A stretch of DNA of 64,000 nucleotides from Liolophura sinensis (lineage: Eukaryota > Mollusca > Polyplacophora > Chitonida > Chitonidae). Positions within the stretch are counted from its first letter, which is position 1, and every line of letters starts with the position of its first letter. The notes under the pieces are model-generated. The model saw only the letters and a list, made by a program, of their open reading frames with translations, was not told the origin of the DNA and ran no database searches. A program made the position numbers and the translations under genes. Shown here piece after piece: positions 1 to 11,215 of the stretch. The stretch lies in contig NC_088298.1 of the NCBI RefSeq assembly GCF_032854445.1, positions 14,311,504 through 14,375,503 on the forward strand, written 5' to 3'.

Positions 1-1391
1 CCTTCCTATAATCATAAGTACCCTATTTCTTCTAATTTATGGGACACCTGGTCTGCTCATTTTAGCCAGTATATATGTAATTCTAGCAGGAATATTGAGT
101 TTCTTTTTTCTCACATGATGAGACCATCTAATGAACAACATACTTATATCTTTACTTTTCCAAAAGGCTAGTGAAGAAATGTCATATTCTACTATTCAAC
201 ACCACTAATACCTGTTCCAAATTTTATACGAATTATGGTATAAGGGCATACAAATTAAAGATATTACTTATATCTTTAATTTCTCCCAGTTCAATGGTTC
301 CACAAAGAAAGAAACTCACAAAATAGTTAGAGCACTATACTCTGAAATACTTGTGAAGGAGCTAGCATTCTGGAAGTACTGCTTACCTTAGAATACCTAT
401 AGCATACCTGTTGCTGTAGTTAGCATATGTACAGTAGAATAACAATATCAATGTCAAATCCAAACTTAGGACAAAAACAGCCATAATATTTTAAAATGGA
501 TCAAAGAACCCAAAACTCTAAAGTAATTTGCAACTCTTCATTAACTATGTTTCAATTAAATACAAAAATTTTGAAAAATAGGGAAATTCATTTTGTGACA
601 GTGACATGTCGTCCCCTGGGTACAGGTAGGGCGACTAGGTATGTTTCAGTTCCAAACACGCACCTGGCATCAGTTCTCTACACCAGTATTATATCACACA
701 CAAATAACACAGAAATCACAACAAATCAACACTGTTAGTGTAGTTAAATAAAGTCTATCAATCAATCAGTCAAAACAACATTACATATAATATGGGTTTT
801 AGTACAGATGTTCCTGGTCCTCAGTTTCAATATTTGAGACCTTCCAAAATCCGTAATGATGAAATTACATGAAGTGTACTTCACATACATAATTTTACCA
901 CGTCATTGAAATAGTTTTAACAGGCTTTAATTTCTCTGTGTGAATTTTATCATTCACACACACAACTCATACTCCAGAACACTGGTTGAACAGTGAGAGC
1001 ATTAGGTTTGCATACATGTGGGAGATCAGGGTTCAACCCCATGTGTAGACATGATCAATGGTTTAAATCTAGCTCAAATTTTGAACTCAGAAAAATTTGA
1101 AATAAGTAGTACTGGTCAGAGCTGTGTCAGTAATCTGTGACTGGATGGGGTGTCATGTCTGGTGTCTTTCAGTGTGCATCGCAATGAGGCACACAATAAA
1201 TATGTCTGGCATCTCTCTGATATGTTCATTATCTAGTGGCATACTCTTATGACATGGGATGTAGGCATCTTAGCCTTGATACACATAACTGAATAACTTA
1301 GCACACATGGCGTTCCTTGTTAGATTGTTAGACTGAGTAGATCCAAATCAATTTTAACCCTGCAACCACACATAAATACATTCAAAATTAC
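1..1391. other. Intronic or downstream sequence
   Basis: No exon found. It holds a SINE-like element at 983-1225; the rest is AT-rich and featureless to me. A weak ACTACAG..GTATGC pair near 400-420 is not convincing. Confidence 0.4.
983..1225 (+). repeat. tRNA-derived SINE-like element
   Basis: A tRNA-like head (GTGAGAGCATTAGGTTTGC, then a B-box-like GGGTTCAACCCC at 1029) is followed by a body reading GGATGGGGTGTCATGTCTGG. This arrangement is typical of tRNA-derived SINEs. The family name is unknown to me. Confidence 0.5.
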
Positions 1392-1451
1392 CGATCCATA
1401 TTTGGAACTTTCTTCTTGATTTTCTGATACGGGTATGTCTGGAGTACTTGT
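1392..1451 (-). CDS. KIAA2012: KIAA2012-like exon 25 (last exon seen)
   Basis: Acceptor TGTGCTGTTCTAG|ACAAGT and donor GGATCG|GTAATT. 20 codons, phase 0-0: TSTPDIPVSENQEESSKYGS. Its entry phase matches the previous exon's exit. Small, so moderate confidence. The stop codon and 3' UTR were not found and probably lie left of the window. Confidence 0.62.
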
Positions 1452-1914
1452 CTAGAACAGCACATCACAAACAGATTAATATTTGATTGATTGATTTATC
1501 AACTTGCGTTTCAGATGACCAGCCTATGATATGTAGTGGTATATTCCGGTCCTCATGCCTTAGTGATTATTCAGGTCTTGTCCCACAGAATAATAATTTC
1601 CATATAAAAAACATATTTTGGAAAATAACAATGAACACTTTTATACTTATAAGGTTTTTCATAGCAGCCCACTAAATGAACTCAGAATAAACTTAGAAAA
1701 GGAGTCTGAATCTGAATGCTGGTTAGTTTAAAAATGATTTTTGGAGCAAAGCTTTCCAAACTGTTCCTTTGTTAGAAATAGAAGAATATTTGAGATAAGT
1801 ACATCAGGGTACATTTTCTCACACACTGCATCACTTTTACTGGATTCATCTTAACATGTGCACAGACACATGACCATCACATGATCTGCTCATGTGACTA
1901 TCACATGACCTTAC

Positions 1915-2062
1915 CTTATCCTTGTTGCTAAGGACGACCATCACATCAGCGGGCACTTCCTGTGATGACACAGACGCAGACTGGGGCTTCTTCTCCCTTT
2001 TTCTTTCCTTTTTTTCCTGTTTTTACAGAAGCTCCTGGACTTTTTCTTCAATTTGGGTTTCC
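1915..2062 (-). CDS. KIAA2012: KIAA2012-like exon 24, frame broken in an A run
   Basis: Acceptor CATATTTCAG|GGAAAC and donor GATAAG|GTAAGG. The end of the exon is clearly coding (KPQSASVSSQEVPADVMVVL then SNKDK, phase 0), but entering in phase 1 the frame hits a stop. One extra A in the seven-base A run (T run at 2009-2015) joins a Lys-rich start (GKPKLKKKSRS) to KERKREKKPQ and corrects both entry and exit phase. Alternatively, entry in phase 2 leaves a single in-frame TAA and implies a missed exon. Either way the exon is not intact as written. Confidence 0.6.
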
Positions 2063-2544
2063 CTGAAATATGAAAAATTTATTTATCTGACTGATGGTTT
2101 ACAACCTCATTTAAAATATTACACTCTTACATGAAAGATGCTAGCCTGATATAGAAAAGAAGGAAACTGGGTACTGCCCAATAGAAAATATGAAACATGC
2201 TTTGGCCAACCTCCTGAGACAAAGAGCCACAATCAAACGAGTAAGAACAATTTGATGTATATTAATAAAAAGGATACAACAGATTATACTTTTAAATGGT
2301 AAATATGTATTATATAAATATTGTAAATCATAAGTTAAAGGTATTTCCAAAAACAGAATTTTCAGAACAGAATGTTATTCTGTCTTTTATTGCATTTTAT
2401 CGCCAAGGAAAAAAGGTCAACAGTGAAGCATAGGGAGCAATTTGTTACAGTATAGAAAAAGACCTCTACATTCATTGATGAGAGTGGGACAAAGATAACA
2501 ATTTAAGGCCATCCCATTGGTTAGCCTCCCATGGACCATCTTAC

Positions 2545-2628
2545 CATCAGCTTTCGGGACATTCTTTGGGGGTGGCGGTTCTATGGGGGCATATAATTTT
2601 TCCAGTTCTTTCTTGTCTTCAACTTTGC
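2545..2628 (-). CDS. KIAA2012: KIAA2012-like exon 23
   Basis: Acceptor TAAAATAAACAG|GCAAAG has a poor pyrimidine tract; donor GCTGATG|GTAAGA. 28 codons, phase 1-1: KVEDKKELEKLYAPIEPPP and KNVPKAD. Confidence 0.78.
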
Positions 2629-2863
2629 CTGTTTATTTTAAAACACACACATGAAATAAGAAGAGCAAAGGAAACAAACAAAATACACACAAACTGCAAC
2701 CAAATAAATAAGGCGACTAAAAAAGAGTGAAAGATTTAAAAATACATGTAGGAAAGGATTTTTTTTCAATGTGAAAAGAACATAGAACATAAAAGGCTTA
2801 GATGATCTAAAGTCTTTTAGATTCAGCAGTTTATGTAAGACTTGTCATTAAAACAAAAATATA

Positions 2864-2901
<38 letters not shown>
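2864..2901. repeat. (AC)n(AT)n microsatellite
   Basis: About ten AC dinucleotides run directly into about eleven AT dinucleotides. Confidence 0.9.
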
Positions 2902-2902
<1 letters not shown>

Positions 2903-3105
2903 GTTTCTCTAAATGCCTTCAGAGAAAGTAATTTTATCAGTCTACACATGATAATGCCTTAAGAACATGTTTAAATACACAAACTGCAAACATGTGAAAA
3001 GGTCAGAGAATTATAGTATTAGAATAACACAAACAACCCACTCTTATCAGGCAGTAGAAAGAATAACACAGGGAGCGATGTTCAGGCCATATCACAATAC
3101 ACGTA

Positions 3106-3468
3106 AGTGACATTCGCATTTCAGGATACCCACCACTACACTTGCCACAACAAAGCAGCCGTAATCAAATTAGCACCCATTCGCGGTGAAATTTCTGCTT
3201 TTCACGACCAATAAAATAGCAAGCTCTTAAAGTAACACTTTTTACTTGGAATTTTCAGTTTCTCCATTGTTTTTACCATAAGCTAGTGTGAATGGGGACA
3301 CGATGTCAAATGCAGAATTTAAATAAAACAGATATTTAATGTAGACAGCATGCTTCTGCTAGGTTAAAGGGCTGTTGAGCGAAAATTAGCAACCAGATCC
3401 CGTGTAAAGTGAGATCCCGCAATATTTCCATTAAAAAAATGGCAACCTTCTAAAATGCGAAAGTGACT
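3106..3468. mobile_element. TA-flanked MITE, copy A
   Basis: 363 bp bounded by TA dinucleotides (3104-3105 and 3469-3470), the target duplication expected of Tc1/mariner-type elements. Ends read AGTGACATTCGCATTTCAG and, reversed, AGTCACTTTCGCATTTTAG. No coding capacity. The inner part, reversed, matches the copy at 28638-28986 (e.g. GGGATCT..ACACGGGA..GCTAATTTTC), so the two lie in opposite orientation. Confidence 0.75.
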
Positions 3469-3862
3469 TAACATTTAGAAAATGAGTTGATAGCTGCAGA
3501 TGTGGATGAGTCATTCCTGTGTGTTTCCTCGAAACATAACCTGAAACATTTCAGTTTTGAAAAACGACAACAGACACATTGTGTATTTGAAGTTAAATCT
3601 GACAGATTCTCCATAGCATGACTTCCCTTCAGACATCTTCCTGTTTTCCAAAGTCACCAATGTCACCTTCAGACATTAATGAGCCAATCAAAATTCACTT
3701 ACATCACCTTTCTGAGCTTATGGGGTGTCGTTGTTGTTGTATTTGAACCATTTTAATGGTCCAGCTACCCAGCCATTTGGTTGCCAGATAACACGCCAGG
3801 GAGGGGAAGGTCTGAGAGATTACTCTGAAAAACAAAATGCTGTGCCAGCTACCAAAACTCAC

Positions 3863-3974
3863 CTACAACAAACTCATCCCTTCCATCAAGACTGTTCCGT
3901 GAGACTTTCTGACTCTTCACAGAGCTCTTGCTTTTCTTTCCACTAGATGGCGTCTTATCTCCAGGGGAGTCCAC
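3863..3974 (-). CDS. KIAA2012: KIAA2012-like exon 22
   Basis: Acceptor CATTTATTTCAG|GTGGAC and donor GTTGTAG|GTGAGT. Phase 0-1. VDSPGDKTPSSGKKSKSSVK and SRNSLDGRDEFVV. Lys/Ser-rich, possibly a nuclear localisation signal. Confidence 0.82.
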
Positions 3975-4471
3975 CTGAAATAAATGGGATATGGCTAAAC
4001 TGTGACTAGCTGGCTCTGTTTATAGACATAGAAAAGTATTATCTTAATTTCTCAACCCATATTTAAACTACACTTACAAAATTCACTAAGGTGTTTGGTG
4101 GCTATAAACAATTTCTGGTTTTCTCTTTGGTAGACAAGCCACAAACAATTTGTTAAAAAGACAAAATAAAACCATTTTGACATATTATCACCAACGAAGA
4201 CACCAACGAATATTTATTTATTTGTTTTTTGCCCTTTCTCACATGTTCACATCTGGAAGTAGTGTTGTAGCCTGAATATGTTACAACACACACACAAACA
4301 ATACATACATGTATGTACTTTGTATATTTGTAAAATTCTAAAAATTGTCAAATAAAGAGTTGACATGATACCAGAGGTTGATAAGGTTTTTCTGCATGAA
4401 AAGTGCTTCCCTGTATTGTCTCTAAATGGCATGCAGATATGTTTGAAATTAGATCAACAGACTTGACTCAC

Positions 4472-4815
4472 ATGCAATTCCTTCATCAAGTCTGCCAGCT
4501 CTTGTTCTGGTGTTTTCGCACTGTTTGATACTTTCGATTTCTCCGACCTCTGAGATGTTCCAGATCCCTGCGACCTCTTCCCAGAGGGTGCCTTAACCTC
4601 CGTGTCAGGAACGGACAACTGATCACTTAGCCGACGTGATTTTGCAGAGTGGGCGGGGCTTGTTTTCTGTGGCGACAGACCTCCCTCTTGGTTCTCCTGC
4701 TCAGCGAACCCGAAGTTGAGCACATCCAATTCACCAATGTCTGCCGTTGTTTGTCGGTCGTTTGGTATTGAGATCGGTGGTTTGGAAGATTTAGCTGAAG
4801 AAGGATGGCTGCCAT
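4472..4815 (-). CDS. KIAA2012: KIAA2012-like exon 21
   Basis: Acceptor ACCTGTTGTAG|ATGGCA and donor TTGCAT|GTGAGT. 115 codons, phase 1-0. SSKPPISIPNDRQTTADI, ELDVLNFGFAEQENQEGG, a Ser/Lys/Arg-rich middle, then TPEQELADLMKELH. An upstream in-frame ATG in the intron is not the start of translation. Confidence 0.86.
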
Positions 4816-5195
4816 CTACAACAGGTACAGTTTTAGATACAGGTGACATTTTTGGTTAAATGTTTTTTTTGTTTCCTTTTCACCTGTAGAGTAAAGTTCC
4901 TGCAAACAGAAGTTTATGCAAGATGACCTTAATAGCCCTGGTTCTAACCAACCATTTCCAGTTATCTGAGAACACTGTACGTGTAAAATGGGGAATTATC
5001 AAAATTTCTTTCCCAGCAAAAACCGAATTAACAGTGTGTGTCAGAGCAAATGATTGCAAGCATGGGGCCAATAAGCATAGGGCCAATATAGCTCAGCATG
5101 AACCAGTGCTTAACACAGGACTATTCAACTCAACTGATCATTTGCAGTTAGTCACAGCTCAGGATAAGCAAACAACTTCACGATTGAGGATCGGC

Positions 5196-5530
5196 CCCGA
5201 TAGAACAGTCCGCTTCGGGAGCGGTAGATCCAGGGTCAATCCTGGGTCAAGTCACCTAAGACCTAAAAAGAGGAAGTTGTAACTTCCGCGCTTGGCATTC
5301 AGCATTAAAAGGATAGTGCAACGCCTAGCTGAGTTTGAACAGTATAACGGCTGGGGTGGTGCGGCTTACTTGCCTTCGGTAAGGCGTCTCATTGAAGCAG
5401 CACTAGATAAAAGAGCGGTGGAAATCCGTCCTGCAACAAGGAGGCACATTACATGCACTCTAAGGATTGCTTCCTTGTCATATGACTGAAAAATTGTTAA
5501 GCACAACGTTAAACCCCAAGGACTCACTCA
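5196..5530 (+). repeat. SINE family 1 copy (CACTCACT tail)
   Basis: Shares a tRNA-like head (GCGGTAGATCCAGGGTCAAT), the stretch AGAGGAAGTTGTAACTTCC, the body GGTGGAAATCCGTCCTGCAA and the tail AACGTTAAACCCCAAGGACT with copies at 20318, 54125 and 61156. The head is degraded at its 5' end. Short open frames here come from the SINE. Confidence 0.75.
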
Positions 5531-5874
5531 AGATTAAACTACATATATCTAACAATTCCAGTTTAGTGGCATTGTTACTTCGCATGCATGAGTACTTATG
5601 ACCCCAGCCAACGGTCATGTTGAGTGGAAGAAAACCCTTGCTTCCAGTTGAGTGGGGCTGGGTTTTAATCTCTCATGTATACAAACCTTTAGCAGCATGC
5701 ATGCACACCAACAACCCATTCTTGACACATTTCCAATCATAACTGCATATGATCCCAGGCCTAAGTTGTCTCTGTAATAATTATTACACAGCAGTACTTC
5801 AACAAAATATCTGTAAAACATCTTCATCTGGATAATACTGAAGCAATTAAGAGGGGAGGAAAAGGGGAGCTTAC

Positions 5875-6084
5875 TTTTGCCTGGAGCTGGCTGGTACAGG
5901 TGCCCTTCTTTTAGTGGAGAGGATGCCGCTGACCTAGCCTGGATGATGCTCCGCCCACTTTCTGTCTGGACCACCTCCAGATCATCGGGGGTCAGTGACT
6001 GGTTGGTCAAGGCGTCCATCACCTCTGGGCTGATCTCTGTGTCATCTGGCAATACTCCATCCTCGATCCCCATCTGTTTGGCAA
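5875..6084 (-). CDS. KIAA2012: KIAA2012-like exon 20
   Basis: Acceptor TATTTTACCAG|TTGCCA and donor GGCAAAA|GTAAGC. 70 codons, phase 1-1. AKQMGIEDGVLPDDTEISPE, SLTPDDLEVVQTESGRS and GHLYQPAPGK. Acidic with a regular, likely folded look. Confidence 0.86.
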
Positions 6085-6191
6085 CTGGTAAAATACACGA
6101 TCATTATTCTCAAGTCCATTGCACAGGTAAATGTTATTGTTCCAGTCAATGTCAATGATTGCATCTCATACATGTATCTAGATGTAATATT

Positions 6192-6212
6192 CCCCCCCCC
6201 CCCCCCCCCCCC
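6192..6212. repeat. Poly-C tract
   Basis: Twenty-one consecutive C; a likely site of sequencing or assembly error. Confidence 0.95.
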
Positions 6213-6308
6213 AACCCATTACTTCTGGTATTCATTGATTTTTAAAACTGTTGTTTTCTGCCAAATCCAAGAACAGATGGTAGCCTGTATATTACTTGTG
6301 GAGGAGAC

Positions 6309-6447
6309 CTGAGTGCCACTGACAGGTTATATAGAGTGCCACTGACAAGTTGTATACAGTGCCACTGACAAGTTGTATAGAGTGCCACCGACAAGTTGTA
6401 TAGAGTGCCACTGACAAGTTATATAGAGTGCCACTGACAAGTTATAA
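6309..6447. repeat. 23-bp tandem repeat
   Basis: About six copies of GTGCCACTGACAAGTTGTAT plus AGA, with small variations. Confidence 0.85.
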
Positions 6448-7929
6448 AGAACAATGTGCTTTTCCAAGTTTGGTGTATGTCATATAAATGTGCATTCAGT
6501 ACAACTAGTCTCCAGCTGCACTGTTGTCTGCTAGCTCATTGCTATCAAACACAAACAAAACTAGAAGCAGGGGTTTCTTGAAAATTCCCTGTCTAGAAAT
6601 GAATTCGAACCCACAAGTCATGTGACTCAGAGATTCTACTCTAAGTTATCTGCGAGGAGGGCATATGGTGATTTAAACCTCATACACCGTAGACATGCAG
6701 AGAACGATTTATCAAACAGAACGCCATTCTTGCATATCTATAAAGCTGAGCTAAGAAAAACCATGCAAGTCATGCTCTTGCACTGCAGACAGCGCTCATT
6801 GTGGTGTGACGTACCGGCCATGGTGTTGTGTGACACACTCGATGTTGTTTGAAAGGTCATCTCTTTTTAATATGTGGGGCTGCAAGCCCAACAGACAAAA
6901 GCCCTGCTTGTCTGAAAAAACTTCAACCTTTTCCCTTGAAGTCACATTTCAGATTTTAATAACAACAAATTTTATATAGCAAAAATAGTTGTCGTGGTTT
7001 AAAGTATATGTGAAATGGTTTGATTACCATAAATATTGTCAATGGAATTCTTACTCATACAGAAGACAACATGACGATTTAAATCTATCCAGGTGCTTGC
7101 AGGCACGAAGTCAAAATGGCCTTCTTGCACAACTCCAGATGAATTTACACTACACCTGAGTTTTATAAATGGGTAATGTCCATAGTGTATTTCTGCTGAG
7201 AACGAGGTCGGAATTAGCTATTGTCTCTCAAGGGTACAGAATGATTGATCGTCATTCCACTCATGTTTGAGAAGAAGAGTACACATAAGGCAAATATTCC
7301 AATGACTGCTTTTCTGCAATTTGCCTTAAACTTTTGTACTTTTTGTAGGCTCTTCTTCCAAAAACACATGCAGTAGCCAGAAACCCTAGTTTGCATGCTA
7401 TATTAAAATGGTTGATGACACGTGTCTAGCATGCTGAAAGAGGTCAGCAAATTAAATTATGGTCTGCCATTAATTTTTGTGATCAGATAAAGATGTGACA
7501 GATGCCTAGGGACTTTCTTCAGGAAAAGGTGCTGAATAATAGCTCGATACCAGATATCGGCCGTTTTTGTTGTAGTTTTGCTGGCAATTAATACATGTAC
7601 ATGTACATTTTAAAGTGGTAAGTTGTATGCGACAGCCAAGTGAAAATATCCGTCAACAATTTAATAAATACCACGTTTTACAGGCTGTGTCTGTTATACG
7701 TTTGTGGGTTATGTCAGATGGTGGGGGCTTTGTTTGCTGGGGATATCATCCTGCAGGAGTTTTGTTCGTGAGGCTCACACTCAGGCTGTATGTCTGGCTG
7801 GGCTCTTGTCCTGGATTCAACTTATCAAGAGTTGTTTTTCCCCCCCAGATTCTGTCTTCTTCCCTCCACCCTTAAACCTCTATATGTCATCCCACATATG
7901 AAACAATTTTGAGTTTGGTGTGGAGCAGC

Positions 7930-8656
7930 ATACGAACAAACAGGTGAGCTATTACATACATGCGCTACTTAACAAACAGGTGAGCTACTACATACCTGCG
8001 CTACTTAACAAACATAAGAGCTATTTCATAAATGCACTACTTAACAAACAGGTGAGCTATTACATACCTGTGCTACTTAACAAACACGTGAGTTATTACA
8101 TACCTGCACTACTTTACAAACAAGTGAGCTATTACATACCTGCACTTCTTAACAAACAGGTGAGCTATTACATACCTGCACTACTTAACAAACAGGGGAG
8201 CTATTACATACCTGCACTTCTTAACAAACAGGTGAGCTATTACATACCTGCACTAATTAACAAACAGGTGAGCTATTACATACCTGTGCTACTTAACAAA
8301 CAGATGAGCCATTACATACCTGCACTACTTAACAAACAGGTGAGCGATTACATACCTGTGCTACTTAACACACAGGTGAGCTACTACATACCTGTGCTAC
8401 TTAACAAACAGGTGAGCTATTGCATACTTGCGCTACTTAACAAACAGGTGAGCTACTACATACCTGCGCCACTTAACAAACAGGGGAGCTATTACATACC
8501 TGCACTTCTTAACAAACAGGTGAGCTATTACATACCTGCACTACTTAACAAACAGGTGAGCTATTACATACCTGCGCTACTTAACAAACAGGTGAGCTAT
8601 TACATACCTGCACTACTTAACAAACAGGTGAGCTATTACTTACCTGCGCTACTTAA
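7930..8656. repeat. 36-bp minisatellite of 20 units carrying a 5' splice site
   Basis: Twenty units. On the minus strand each reads TTAAGTAGCGCAG|GTATGTA then ATAGCTCACCTGTTTG: thirteen bases match the end of exon 19 and the rest its intron. Most units keep CAG|GTATGT; a few are mutated (for example near 8020). The plus strand of each unit also holds a donor-like CAG|GTGAGC. Because 36 is divisible by three the plus strand is open for 281 codons, which I do not take as a gene. Confidence 0.95.
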
Positions 8657-8743
8657 AGTTTTCCGAATAAGCTCCTTGTACTCTGCCACTGACGGATCTG
8701 CACTTTTACGATGCTGTGAGCGAGCTATCTGTTCTGCTGCAGA
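8644..8743 (-). CDS. KIAA2012: KIAA2012-like exon 19, ending in the 36-bp array
   Basis: Acceptor TTTCGTTGTAG|TCTGCA and donor AGTAGCGCAG|GTAAGT. 33 codons plus one base, phase 0-1: SAAEQIARSQHRKSADPSV and YKELIRKTLSSA. The last 13 exonic bases and the donor are the first copy of the 36-bp minisatellite to the left. Every later unit reads GTATGTAA where the authentic site reads GTAAGTAA. Using a later donor would put TAA in frame at once, so only this one works. Confidence 0.86.
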
Positions 8744-9140
8744 CTACAACGAAATTCACACCTAAACTTTTAGCTGTTTAGGAATGTATTCTAAATATGA
8801 AATGTTTCAGTTTCAACTGAAACGTTTTGGGATTTTTTACCTTCAAATGTCAACTCGTATGTCAATCAAGCCAAAGCCTGAGGAAAATTGTGAAAGAAAA
8901 TTTTTTTTATTCAATTCAAATGAGACTTTAAGAATTGTGATAAGCAACTGTGAATTACAGAAATAATCAATACAAACATTACCCAAATCATTAAAATGAG
9001 GAAACTGACTTAGAATGCAGAATATGACATCACATAATTTCATAAAGTGCCTCGCACCAAATATCTTATTCTACAATAATATATATTAAAGTGTCACATG
9101 AAAACATAAATCCTGTGAAGGTGATTGGGAGTGGTGGGGT

Positions 9141-9160
9141 GGGGGGGGGGGGGGGGGGGG
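9141..9160. repeat. Poly-G tract
   Basis: Twenty consecutive G flanked by further G-rich sequence. Confidence 0.95.
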
Positions 9161-9429
9161 AGGGGTAGAAGTGTATAAGTACAATTCCAGAATACACCAA
9201 CCAACAACAACAGAGGAAAACTTTCAGGGTGCATAATAAATTACACAGCACAGAAGGTAAGATATGCCACAGTCAACCCACCACAAAAAGCTGTAAAAGT
9301 GAGTGTGTATAATAAATGGAAGAGCCAACCAGTCCCAGCTAGCTGGAAAGGTGAAGAGTGTGCGTGTGTAATAAATGAAACAGCCAACAACCACAATCAA
9401 CATGCAGGTATAAAAATGCTGAACATTTG

Positions 9430-9573
9430 GAACAGCTGACCAACCACAGGTAACTGAGTGTGAGTACACATAATATGGAACAGCTGACCAACCACAGGTA
9501 ATTGAGTGTGAGTGCACAAGATATGGAACAGCTGACCAACCACAGGTAACTGAGTGAATGTGTAAGTATACAG
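9430..9573. repeat. 48-bp tandem repeat
   Basis: Three copies starting GAACAGCTGACCAACCACAG at 9430, 9478 and 9526. Diverged relatives (AATAAATG..CAGCCAAC) lie at 9300-9400. Confidence 0.85.
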
Positions 9574-10276
9574 TACACAATGACAATGCAAAAGATGTAT
9601 AAATACATTCCAGATTATTGGACACAGGACAAAAAGCTGTGGGTTGGGTTGAGTAGGATAACACGAACAGCTCACACTGACCACACCAGGCTGTACAAAG
9701 AGGTCTTACAGAATCAGGGACTTCCTGTACGGACTGACTGCGTGATAACACAGCCTGTGGGTGCTGATCCATCCACAGTCCTGCAGCTGTCTACAAAAAC
9801 CATTACCAGGGGACGGACGATATCAGCAAAATACACATCACTATTCAACTGTACAATCACCACAACATGGCTTCAAGACAGCCAAAGTAAAGCCAAGCCA
9901 TGATCATTGATTCACTCATTCAGCTAAAGAAAAAGAATTAATATTCAACAATATTAATTATTTTGTTATCAATATAGTTATTTTGGAATCATATTTTTTG
10001 TTATATTTTTAGGTTTATCATGAATCTTTTGGGCTACAACAAAAAGTGATTATAAAGTCTGCCACTATATAAACAAAATGCGAAAGGCACAGGTCTCAAT
10101 GAAAACTTTTCAAAAACTCCAGTAAAGCTTTGAAAGCCTTTCTAAAGATGTAATTGCAATGTTGGGCAGCAGGCTGCAGTCACTTGTAAGGGCAAGCTGA
10201 AAATAAGACCACCTCAGGATATAGCCATTGCGTGAAAATGAGAAGATTTCTTTGCAAACTGTAGGCCTACTTTTTC

Positions 10277-10567
10277 CTTCATAAAGATGTGGCGCTACGA
10301 CATAACCATTCATTCATTCATTCCTTAGTAAAGATGTGGCCTTAAGCCATAATCATTCACTCATTCATTCCTTAGTAAAGATATAGTGTTAAGCCATAAT
10401 CATTCATTCATTCATTCCTTAGTACAGATGTGGCTTTAAGCCATAATCATTCATTCATTCATTCCTTAGTAAAGATGTGGCGTTAAGCCATAATCATTCA
10501 CTCATTCATTCCTTAGTAAAAATGTAGTGTTAAGCCATAATCATTCATTCAATCATTCCTTAGTAAA
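10277..10567. repeat. 47-bp satellite from a SINE-like tail
   Basis: About six copies of CCTTAGTAAAGATGTGGCGT then TAAGCCATAATCATTCATTC. The CATTCATTC run and GCGTTAAGCCATAATC resemble the tail of the minus-oriented element at 43943-44020. Confidence 0.85.
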
Positions 10568-11072
10568 GCCAGATCGATGAAGGAAGCAGCTAGGTAGCTA
10601 CTTTTGATTTGCCGATAATATTGTAGAATTTTTGAAACATTTTTAGAACATCTTTGGACAATTTCTTTGGGAGTAACTGCATTTCACTTAAAGTTTAGTA
10701 TGTAAAAAATTACTTTCAGAAGAACACAAAGGTCTAACAATGATACTTTTTCTGGTAAGAAATTAATCAAACTTCACAAAACCTATTAAGTGTCCCTTAG
10801 TAGTGGGCAAATCAATCTGAATCAAGTAAAATTTGTCACTTGAAAAATACTGAACTTAAGGTGACACAGAGCTGTTCAAATTTTGTTCCAAAGATGAAAT
10901 GTAAGCAAAGTTCACTTGCAACTGAAGAAATACACTTTGAAGTCGTGATCAGAAAAATACTACAATGATCAAAATTAAATTCATGACAACTTGATCTAGA
11001 TGATATAATATACAAAAAAAATTCTAAAAGATAAGTTGCAACACAAAACCCAGAACTGCTTTGCCAAATTAC

Positions 11073-11215
11073 CTTGATATCATCGGCCAAATTAACGCCA
11101 GCATCACCCTGATTCAGGACATCAGCAGCAATCCTCTGGGCATGCTCAGTCAGCGCTTCGATCAGACCTTGCTCAGCCAACACCGATGCTTTGTCTGAAC
11201 TCCGCCTGGATCGTG
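11073..11215 (-). CDS. KIAA2012: KIAA2012-like exon 18
   Basis: Acceptor TTTGGGTTGCAG|CACGAT and donor ATATCAAG|GTAATT. Phase 1-0. SVLAEQGLIEALTEHAQRIA then ADVLNQGDAGVNLADDIK: a well-formed amphipathic helix rather than low complexity, so perhaps a conserved structural element. Confidence 0.86.

Larger units (their letters stand above)
2063..3862. other. Introns between exons 24, 23 and 22
   Basis: Contains an (AC)n(AT)n microsatellite at about 2864-2901, a dispersed repeat copy at about 2918-3020 resembling 38604-38700, and the MITE at 3106-3468. Nothing else recognised. Confidence 0.5.
3975..5874. other. Introns between exons 22, 21 and 20
   Basis: The only recognised element is the SINE at about 5196-5530. 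3975-4471 shows nothing. Confidence 0.5.
6085..8643. other. Intron between exons 20 and 19
   Basis: Contains poly-C at 6192-6212, a 23-bp tandem repeat at 6309-6447 and the 36-bp splice-donor array at 7930-8656. 6450-7920 shows nothing I recognise. Confidence 0.55.
8744..11072. other. Intron between exons 19 and 18
   Basis: Contains poly-G at 9141-9160, a 48-bp repeat at 9430-9573 and a 47-bp repeat at 10277-10567. No exon seen. Confidence 0.55.

Noticed and set aside
7920-8765. 281-codon open frame of NKQVSYYIPALL repeats, plus strand
   Set aside because: Produced by the 36-bp array (twelve codons per unit). It is antisense to a real exon and has no independent gene features.
9224-9772. 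182-codon minus ORF with CGWSAVPY repeats
   Set aside because: Covers the 48-bp repeat. Two other overlapping minus frames are equally open and no phase-compatible splice sites link it to the gene.
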